Assembly: GCA_937965665.1 (NCBI GenBank) | Contig: CALCJE010000059.1 | Coordinates: 1 to 21,192 of the forward strand | DNA length: 21,192 nt | Source: an uncultured Bacteroidales bacterium | Lineage (GTDB): Bacteria; Bacteroidota; Bacteroidia; Bacteroidales; UBA4417 | Direction of reading: 5' to 3' | Shown here: positions 16,268 through 21,192 of the stretch, in pieces | Position numbering within the stretch: position 1 is the first letter of the stretch | How the letters are laid out: each line of letters starts with the position of its first letter | Translations under genes and position numbers: made by a program | The notes under the pieces: generated by a model | Told to the model about the DNA's origin: nothing | What the model saw: only the letters and a program-made list of their open reading frames with translations | The model's database searches: none

Positions 16268-16657
16268 ATGTCGAAAATTTTAACCACCGAAACTCCATCA
16301 GTAAACATTATTGGCAACGGAACCGATATTAAAGGCAACATTAAATCGAACGGCGATCTTCGGATCGATGGGTTTATAACCGGCAATATCAATGCCAGCG
16401 GGAAAGTAGTGGTTGGCTCAACCGGCAGGGTTGAAGGTGAAATCAGTTGCCAGAATGCTGATATTTCGGGCGATGTTAAAGCAAATATTAAAGTTACCGA
16501 GTTATTAAGCCTGAAGGCTAATGCAGTTGTGAGTGGTGATATTTTTACCAATAAACTGGCCATTGAACCTGGAGCTGTATTTACCGGCGCCTGCAAAATG
16601 GGAAATAATGGCAGCCTGAATGAAAAACCAGAGCAATTCGTCCAAACCGAAGCCTGA
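16268..16657 (+). CDS. Bactofilin (polymer-forming cytoskeletal protein)
   Basis: A 129-residue protein whose centre (about 15-105) is the bactofilin/DUF583 right-handed beta-helix. It has short repeating strands with regularly spaced glycines (GTDIKGNIKSNGDLRIDGFI, then TGNIN, VEGEIS, ISGDVK, VSGDIF). Unstructured tails flank it, including an acidic Gln-rich C-terminus. Bactofilins self-assemble into filaments at the membrane and position wall enzymes or other proteins. The start MSKILTTETPS at 16268 is chosen because family members begin this way and a -7 box lies just upstream. The 3' end overlaps the start of atpZ by 38 bases. In many Bacteroidota, as I recall, bactofilin, AtpZ and AtpI-like genes precede the ATP synthase operon. 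Confidence 0.92.
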   Translation: MSKILTTETPSVNIIGNGTDIKGNIKSNGDLRIDGFITGNINASGKVVVGSTGRVEGEISCQNADISGDVKANIKVTELLSLKANAVVSGDIFTNKLAIEPGAVFTGACKMGNNGSLNEKPEQFVQTEA

Positions 16658-16862
16658 TAAACAAAACAGGCCACCCCTCGAAAGCTATGCCCGGTATTCG
16701 AGCCTGGCATTCCAGATGTTTGCCATCATCGGTTTAGGTATTTACGGAGGCGTTAAACTCGACCAGTGGCTACATCTCCGTTTCCCGGTATTTACGGTAC
16801 TGTTGTCAATAATATCAGTTGGTGCAGCCATTTATACCGCCGTGAAAGATCTTTTAAAATAA
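16620..16862 (+). CDS. atpZ: AtpZ family small membrane protein
   Basis: An 80-residue protein with a hydrophilic Lys/Pro-rich N-terminus (1-22) and two transmembrane helices (about 27-45 and 55-75) joined by a short loop. The conserved GLGIYGGVKLDQWL (38-51) at the end of helix 1 is the AtpZ signature. AtpZ acts with AtpI in F1Fo ATP synthase biogenesis and has been proposed to form a Ca2+/Mg2+ channel. The first 38 bases lie inside the end of bactofilin in another frame. No other ATG precedes helix 1, so the overlap is probably real and suggests translational coupling. No atpB or other ATP synthase gene follows in this window. Confidence 0.85.
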   Translation: MKNQSNSSKPKPDKQNRPPLESYARYSSLAFQMFAIIGLGIYGGVKLDQWLHLRFPVFTVLLSIISVGAAIYTAVKDLLK

Positions 16863-16928
16863 TAATCCCAATCATACTCCGGCACACAGGGAATACCTCC
16901 GCCGGACTTTAACACCTTACCTCTCAGC

Positions 16929-17318
16929 ATGAAGGAATTAGTAAATCGATTTATCCGAAGCCTCATCTTTTTTACCATTGCACTTGCAGCGTGTGGGGGA
17001 ACTTTTGCCTACATGACTTCAGGACTTATCACCCGCTTCTGGCCATTCTTGCTCCTGCTGTTTGCCGGCATCACCTTGTCGCTGGTAACCCTGCTCTTTT
17101 CGGCAAGCGAAAAAAAATTCAGCCGCTTTTCGAACACCTTTATGATTGCCAGTATGGTGAAGATATTTTTGCTGCTGGTGTTAATCGGAGGTTATTCATT
17201 CAAATTCAGGGACGATGCCATACGTTTTTCAGTCACCCTGTTTATACTTTATATTTTATACCTGGGTTTTGAAATTTACTGGTTGCTGAAACTTCAGAAA
17301 CTGGATGAAAAGCCCTGA
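16929..17318 (+). CDS. AtpI-like four-helix membrane protein
   Basis: A 129-residue protein with four hydrophobic helices (about 9-30, 36-57, 70-90 and 98-118) and a short charged C-terminus (KLQKLDEKP). Sequence signatures are weak, and the assignment rests on topology, size and position after atpZ, where Bacteroidota typically carry an AtpI-like gene before atpB. Arg19-free helices and the SEKKFSRFSN loop between helices 2 and 3 are all that can be described otherwise. It lies 66 bp after atpZ and 52 bp before the TrpF-like gene on the same strand. It could also be an unrelated small membrane protein. Confidence 0.6.
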   Translation: MKELVNRFIRSLIFFTIALAACGGTFAYMTSGLITRFWPFLLLLFAGITLSLVTLLFSASEKKFSRFSNTFMIASMVKIFLLLVLIGGYSFKFRDDAIRFSVTLFILYILYLGFEIYWLLKLQKLDEKP

Positions 17319-17370
17319 TTGAATAAACAGCCACACGGTTGAATACGCCCAATTTATTCAGAGAAAATTA

Positions 17371-18021
17371 ATGATTCCGCGGGTAAAAATATGCTGTATT
17401 GGTTCGCTGGAAGAAGCCCGCATGGCCATTGATGCCGGAGCTTCAGCCTTAGGACTTGTAGGGCAGATGCCCAGTGGTCCCGGGGTGATCAGCGATGAGC
17501 TTATTTTCAGCATTTCTGGGTCAGTTCCTCCTCCTGTCGGCACTTTCCTGCTTACCAGCGAAACCCGGGCAAATGATATTATAAATCACTGGAATCGCTG
17601 CCACACCAATACCATTCAACTGGTTGATGCGGTAAGCAATGACACATACCTGGCTTTAAGGAAATCGCTTCCGGGCGTAAAACTGGTGCAGGTAATTCAT
17701 GTTCAGGATGAAAAATCAGTGGATGAAGCCCTTGAAATTGCACCCCTTGTAGATGCCATCCTGCTCGACAGCGGAAACCCGAACCTGGAAATTAAGGAAC
17801 TGGGTGGCACCGGGCGTACGCACAACTGGACGCTGAGCCGCAAAATACGCGAAAGCATAAGTGTACCCATTTTCCTGGCCGGCGGATTAAAACCGGAAAA
17901 TATACGGCAGGCTATTGATGAAGTGAAACCATTTGGAATAGATATTTGCAGCGGCGTTCGCACTTACGACAAGCTGGATGCTGAAAAGCTGGAACGTTTT
18001 ATGAACGAAGTTCACAGGTAG
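17371..18021 (+). CDS. TrpF-like protein (phosphoribosylanthranilate isomerase family, divergent)
   Basis: A 216-residue (beta/alpha)8-barrel protein. Catalytic residues of phosphoribosylanthranilate isomerase are in place: Cys8 in VKICC as general base and Asp133 in ILLDSG as general acid. Phosphate-binding loops are GGTGRTHNW (145-153), LAGGLKPENI (169-178) and CSGVRT (193-198); canonical TrpF has SSGVE at the last site. The region after strand 1 (GLVGQMPSGPGVI) also lacks the usual SPR motif. No other trp gene is nearby, whereas Bacteroidota usually keep trpF in a trp operon. It may still be the tryptophan enzyme, or a relative acting on another phosphosugar. It follows the AtpI-like gene by 52 bp and precedes the PTPS gene by 186 bp. 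Confidence 0.8.
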   Translation: MIPRVKICCIGSLEEARMAIDAGASALGLVGQMPSGPGVISDELIFSISGSVPPPVGTFLLTSETRANDIINHWNRCHTNTIQLVDAVSNDTYLALRKSLPGVKLVQVIHVQDEKSVDEALEIAPLVDAILLDSGNPNLEIKELGGTGRTHNWTLSRKIRESISVPIFLAGGLKPENIRQAIDEVKPFGIDICSGVRTYDKLDAEKLERFMNEVHR

Positions 18022-18182
18022 CAGCATTTTATACAGATGTTTCTATCCCTTTCATTTTCGGGGCATCAACTATTCCCGGTTTGACGATCAAGTGTAGTAT
18101 CTTCATTTTTGTTTAATTTAATTTTTAATACGTTAAACACTTTTAAGTTTGATATGTTTTAACCATTATCACATCAATATTG

Positions 18183-18190
18183 TACTTTTA
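18183..18190 (+). promoter_or_regulatory. Possible -7 box (TACTTTTA) of the PTPS/QueD gene
   Basis: One mismatch to TAnnTTTG, 17 nt before the ATG at 18208 and at the end of a 186-bp AT-rich spacer with no gene. A TTTG at 18148-18151 is too far upstream (31 nt) to be a standard -33 element, so the call is weak. Confidence 0.25.
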
Positions 18191-18207
18191 CCGATAAATT
18201 CCGATCC

Positions 18208-18618
18208 ATGATTTACATCACCCGTCGAGAACATTTTAATGCAGCGCACAGGCTTTTCAGACCCGATTTCACCGATGAGAAAAACCTGGAGGTATTTGGC
18301 AAATGTTCGAACCCGAACTGGCATGGTCATAATTATACCCTGTTTGTCACGGTGCGTGGTGAAGTTGATCCTTCGACCGGTTTCCTGGTGAACCTGAAAG
18401 ATTTAAGCGCGCTTATCGAAACGCAGGTTCTCGAAAAGCTCGATCACCGGAATATAAACCTTGAAGTAGATTTTATGGCCGGCAAACTGGCATCGACCGA
18501 AAACCTGGCCATCGGGATATGGAACCAACTGCAGCAACCCATTGCCGCTCTAGGTGCCAGCCTTCACTGCATCAGGCTTTACGAAACTGAAAACAATTTT
18601 GTTGAATACTTCGGGTAA
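18208..18618 (+). CDS. queD: 6-pyruvoyl-tetrahydropterin synthase / 6-carboxy-tetrahydropterin synthase (QueD) family
   Basis: A 136-residue T-fold enzyme acting on 7,8-dihydroneopterin triphosphate, the FolE product. Zinc ligands are His14, His39 and His41 (HGHNY). The catalytic residues are Cys33, Asp79 and His80 (LDHRN), and Glu126 binds the pterin. Several stretches resemble animal PTPS more than E. coli QueD: the Cys-to-His spacing in CSNPNWHGHNY, the LVNLKDL strand, STENLAIGIW and ETENNFVEY. The product could therefore be 6-pyruvoyltetrahydropterin or 6-carboxytetrahydropterin (queuosine pathway), and sequence alone cannot decide. folE follows after 113 bp on the same strand, so two consecutive steps of one pathway are adjacent. 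No queC or queE is in the window. Confidence 0.88.
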   Translation: MIYITRREHFNAAHRLFRPDFTDEKNLEVFGKCSNPNWHGHNYTLFVTVRGEVDPSTGFLVNLKDLSALIETQVLEKLDHRNINLEVDFMAGKLASTENLAIGIWNQLQQPIAALGASLHCIRLYETENNFVEYFG

Positions 18619-18731
18619 AGCCCAGGTATGCTGAATTCAAATTAACGATACGATAACTTCATTAAACCGAAACGGTTACCATTCAAATCACTTTAAACCT
18701 TTTACCACAATCATTTAACACAGCAAAACAC

Positions 18732-19391
18732 ATGAGCAGCGATATAGTAAAACCCATGATTATTGAAAACAACATGGATGATTACGACCTGAAGGACGGG
18801 TACGAAAAAAGGGATGTTTACAACATGAGCACGATAAAAGAACTTTCGGTGCATTATCGTGAAATTCTGAAGCTTATTGGCGAAAACCCGAGCCGCGAAG
18901 GACTCGAAAAAACACCCGAACGTGTTGCCAAAGCCATGCAGTTTCTCACACACGGCTACGACCTCGACCCGGAGGAAATACTGCGTGCAGCCATGTTTAA
19001 CGAAGACTATAAACAAATGGTAATTGTGAAGGATATTGAACTGTACTCGATGTGCGAGCACCATATGATCCCGTTTTTCGGCAAAGCGCATGTGGCATAT
19101 ATCCCCAACGGACGCATTGTAGGTTTAAGCAAGATTCCGCGCGTGGTTGATGCTTTTGCGCGCCGCCTGCAGGTACAGGAACGCCTCACTACCCAGATAA
19201 AGGATGCCATTAATAATACCATGAAACCCCTTGGAGTTGCAGTGGTTATTGAAGCGCAGCATATGTGTATGAGCATGCGTGGCATACAGAAACAGAATTC
19301 GGTAACCACCACCTCCGATTTTACAGGTGCGTTCCTGGTAGATAAAACCAGGGCTGAGTTTATACACCTCATCGGGTCGAGGCTGCACTGA
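18732..19391 (+). CDS. folE: GTP cyclohydrolase I
   Basis: A 219-residue enzyme converting GTP to 7,8-dihydroneopterin triphosphate, the entry to folate, biopterin and queuosine synthesis. Zinc ligands are Cys108 and His111 in CEHH, and Cys179 in HMCMSMRG; His110 is the catalytic histidine. The spacings match E. coli FolE (110/113/181) with an offset of two. GLSKIPR (131-137) and the QERLTTQ segment (149-155) are family hallmarks. The first ~30 residues are poorly conserved and contain later Met codons (9, 15, 32), so the exact start is uncertain; the first ATG is used here. Placed directly after the PTPS/QueD gene, it supplies that enzyme's substrate. Confidence 0.97.
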   Translation: MSSDIVKPMIIENNMDDYDLKDGYEKRDVYNMSTIKELSVHYREILKLIGENPSREGLEKTPERVAKAMQFLTHGYDLDPEEILRAAMFNEDYKQMVIVKDIELYSMCEHHMIPFFGKAHVAYIPNGRIVGLSKIPRVVDAFARRLQVQERLTTQIKDAINNTMKPLGVAVVIEAQHMCMSMRGIQKQNSVTTTSDFTGAFLVDKTRAEFIHLIGSRLH

Positions 19392-19433
19392 TATTATTAG
19401 CAAAAGTTAACAATCAACAAGTAAAGATATTTT

Positions 19434-19441
19434 TAACTTTG
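19434..19441 (+). promoter_or_regulatory. -7 box (TAACTTTG) of the Bax-inhibitor-1 gene
   Basis: Exact TAnnTTTG match, 28 nt before the ATG at 19470, in a 78-bp spacer after folE. A clean -33 TTG is not seen at the right distance. It suggests the BI-1 gene is transcribed separately from folE. Confidence 0.45.
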
Positions 19442-19469
19442 CATCAGAAAATCAATAAAATTAACAACT

Positions 19470-20192
19470 ATGTTTAACGAAGATCAATATAATACCCTGC
19501 CTGAAATAAAAATGCGCGACGAAAGTATGGTTCGCACATTTATGAGCGGTGTATTTACCTGGATGTTTATAGCGCTGGCCATTACTGCAGTTACTGCATT
19601 TTATGTAGCTTCAACACCATCAATCCTGCAACTTATGGTTACCGAAACCGGTCTTTCGATGTTCGGCTGGATAGTCATGTTTGCGCCCATAGGTTTTGTA
19701 CTGCTGATGTCGTTCCGGTTTCAGAAACTGAGCGCCATGCAGCTTTCGGGATTATTCCTGGTGTATGCAGTGCTTGTTGGACTAAGCCTGAGCTTTATTT
19801 TCCTCGTTTATTCCATGGGCTCAATTGCTACTACTTTTGGCGTAACCTCTCTTACTTTCGGGGTTATGGCTATTGCAGGATATACTACCAAAACAGATCT
19901 CACCAAATTTGGAAGCATTTTAATGATGGCCCTGGTAGGAATTATTATTGCCAGCCTGGTAAACTTCTTCCTGAAAAGTGATTCGATGCAGTACCTGATC
20001 AGCTTTATCGGCGTACTCATTTTTACCGGCCTCACAGCTTATGATGTACAGAAACTCAAAAAGATGGGTGCTGAAATGACTGCAGGCCATGAGTCGACGC
20101 GCAAATATGCCGTTATGGGTGCTTTATCACTTTATCTCGACTTCATTAACCTGTTTCTCTTCCTGTTGCGTTTCCTGGGAAGAAGAAACTAA
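19470..20192 (+). CDS. Bax inhibitor-1/YccA family membrane protein
   Basis: A 240-residue protein with seven hydrophobic helices and a soluble N-terminus of about 25 residues, matching the BI-1 (TMBIM) fold. The two aspartates forming the pH-sensing pair in Bacillus YetJ are present: Asp192 in TAYDVQK and Asp224 in LYLDFINLF. The FTGLTAYDVQK and DFINLFLFLLR segments are the family signature. Bacterial members are proposed pH-sensitive calcium leak channels; a stress role is only inferred by analogy with eukaryotes. It has its own -7 box and is followed 22 bp later by a strong terminator, so it is probably a single-gene transcript. Confidence 0.93.
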   Translation: MFNEDQYNTLPEIKMRDESMVRTFMSGVFTWMFIALAITAVTAFYVASTPSILQLMVTETGLSMFGWIVMFAPIGFVLLMSFRFQKLSAMQLSGLFLVYAVLVGLSLSFIFLVYSMGSIATTFGVTSLTFGVMAIAGYTTKTDLTKFGSILMMALVGIIIASLVNFFLKSDSMQYLISFIGVLIFTGLTAYDVQKLKKMGAEMTAGHESTRKYAVMGALSLYLDFINLFLFLLRFLGRRN

Positions 20193-20213
20193 AATACTGA
20201 ATATCATTAAAAT

Positions 20214-20237
20214 AGGCCGGTTGTCCCGGCCTTTTTT
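20214..20237 (+). terminator. Rho-independent terminator after the Bax-inhibitor-1 gene
   Basis: AGGCCGG (20214-20220) pairs with CCGGCCT (20226-20232) around a 5-nt loop and is followed by a T run (20232-20237). It separates the BI-1 gene from fabD. Confidence 0.92.
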
Positions 20238-20281
20238 ATTGCGAAAAGCCACAATCCTATGGCCTTTCGGATCAGATTATG

Positions 20282-20289
20282 TACTTTTG
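20282..20289 (+). promoter_or_regulatory. -7 box (TACTTTTG) of fabD
   Basis: Exact TAnnTTTG match 26 nt before the fabD ATG and about 45 nt after the terminator. No clean TTG lies at -33. Its position directly between a terminator and a start codon makes it credible. Confidence 0.5.
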
Positions 20290-20315
20290 CGCGCTAAAAC
20301 CGTAAATAAATATCT

Positions 20316-21188
20316 ATGAAAGCATACGTTTTTCCCGGACAGGGAGCACAGTTTGTGGGAATGGGCAAGGATTTGTACGACAATCATGCCCTGGCTAAAG
20401 AAATGTTCGAAAAAGCCAACGAAATTCTTGGTTTCCGCATCACCGACCTGATGTTTGCAGGCACCGACGAGGATTTGCGCCAGACACGTGTTACCCAGCC
20501 CGCTATTTTCCTGCATTCAGTAATTCTTGCCGCCACCTTGCCTGATTTCAAACCTGATATGGTTGCAGGCCACTCCCTGGGTGAATTTTCGGCACTGGTT
20601 GCCGGCAAAGCCCTTTCATTCGAAGACGGCTTACGCCTGGTGTATGCCCGTGCTATGGCCATGCAGAAAGCCTGCGAAGCTGAACCCAGCACCATGGCAG
20701 CCATCCTGGGCCTCGATGATGCAAAAACCGAAGAGGTACTTGCCGGGATTGACGAAGTTGTAGTACCCGCCAATTATAACAGCCCCGGGCAACTGGTAAT
20801 TTCAGGATCCATGAAAGGTATTGAACTGGCCTGTGAAGCCTTAAAAGCTGCCGGCGCCAAACGCGCTTTACCACTGAAAGTGGGTGGTGCTTTCCACTCT
20901 CCGCTTATGGAACCTGCCCGCGTTGAACTGGCTGCAGCTATAGAAGCAACCACAGTAAATACGCCAATATGCCCTGTTTACCAGAACGTTGATGCCAAAC
21001 CCTATACCAATCCTGAACTGATAAAGGCAAACCTGGTATCGCAGCTAACTTCGCCCGTTCGCTGGACACAGATTGTACAAAATATGGTAGCTGATGGCGC
21101 TGTAAGTTTTGTTGAGCTGGGACCCGGAAGTGTACTTCAGGGTTTAGTTAAAAAAATAGCTCCCGAAGTTGAAGCAACCGGCGTTTAA
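20316..21188 (+). CDS. fabD: Malonyl-CoA:acyl carrier protein transacylase
   Basis: A 290-residue enzyme that loads malonyl groups onto ACP for fatty-acid elongation. The nucleophile is Ser87 in GHSLGEFSAL, with Arg112 for carboxylate binding and His194 (GGAFHSPLM) as base. The oxyanion-side FPGQGAQ is at 6-12, and ELGPGSVLQGL sits near the C-terminus with its Gln conserved. The protein is complete, ending 4 bases before the window edge. It is transcribed from its own promoter region behind a terminator and no other fab gene is visible here. Confidence 0.97.
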   Translation: MKAYVFPGQGAQFVGMGKDLYDNHALAKEMFEKANEILGFRITDLMFAGTDEDLRQTRVTQPAIFLHSVILAATLPDFKPDMVAGHSLGEFSALVAGKALSFEDGLRLVYARAMAMQKACEAEPSTMAAILGLDDAKTEEVLAGIDEVVVPANYNSPGQLVISGSMKGIELACEALKAAGAKRALPLKVGGAFHSPLMEPARVELAAAIEATTVNTPICPVYQNVDAKPYTNPELIKANLVSQLTSPVRWTQIVQNMVADGAVSFVELGPGSVLQGLVKKIAPEVEATGV

Positions 21189-21192
21189 GCTT

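Noticed and set aside
16033..16710. Minus-strand open frame of 225 codons opposite bactofilin.
   Set aside because: It is antisense to a clear bactofilin, has no recognisable motif, and its composition is that of a mirror frame.
18665..18677. AACCG-AAA-CGGTT mini-hairpin upstream of folE, considered as a riboswitch or terminator.
   Set aside because: The five-base stem is too short, lacks a T-tract, and there is no wider folded structure resembling a known riboswitch.

Overview
The window comes from a member of the Bacteroidota. It carries type IX secretion (T9SS)/gliding genes found essentially only in that phylum (porP-gldK-gldL-gldM and porW/sprE). Several genes have a Bacteroidota-type TAnnTTTG promoter -7 box, and Shine-Dalgarno sequences are mostly absent. 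Gene content looks closest to the class Bacteroidia, but the exact lineage cannot be fixed from the sequence. I see no rRNA, tRNA, CRISPR array, insertion sequence or phage gene; this is ordinary chromosome.

Layout. (1) 1-4119, minus strand: an operon-like T9SS block transcribed porP -> gldK -> gldL -> gldM, with gldM cut by the left edge. GldK is the periplasmic ring lipoprotein, GldL and GldM the inner-membrane proton-driven motor, and PorP/SprF an outer-membrane barrel. (2) 4554-6506, plus strand: two tandem YitT-family membrane proteins, then a strong hairpin terminator oriented to serve rseP from the other side. (3) 6716-10350, minus strand: an M23 endopeptidase, dxr (isoprenoid MEP pathway) and rseP (site-2 protease). 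(4) 10647-13403, plus strand: porW/sprE, a large TPR lipoprotein that belongs functionally with block 1. It is divergent from the M23 gene across a two-promoter intergenic region. (5) 13420-15931, minus strand: a tightly packed three-gene unit (CPBP-type membrane protease, extended-SDR epimerase/reductase, classical SDR). (6) 16268-17318, plus strand: bactofilin, AtpZ and an AtpI-like membrane protein, but no ATP synthase genes after them. (7) 17371-19391, plus strand: a divergent TrpF-like protein, a 6-pyruvoyl-tetrahydropterin synthase/QueD-family enzyme and GTP cyclohydrolase I. (8) 19470-21188, plus strand: a Bax-inhibitor-1/YccA protein, a terminator and fabD.

The genes mostly serve the cell envelope: secretion motor, peptidoglycan hydrolase, bactofilin scaffold, intramembrane protease, isoprenoid and fatty-acid precursors. 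A pteridine or deazapurine branch (FolE plus PTPS/QueD) is also present.

I found no wholly undescribed system. The observations most worth a second look are an exact 35-residue (five-heptad) triple repeat in the cytoplasmic tail of GldL, a bactofilin/AtpZ/AtpI trio detached from any atp operon, a divergent TrpF with an altered phosphate-binding motif, non-ATG starts on dxr and porW, and three intergenic inverted repeats sharing the same TGCCTG/CAGGCA arms.
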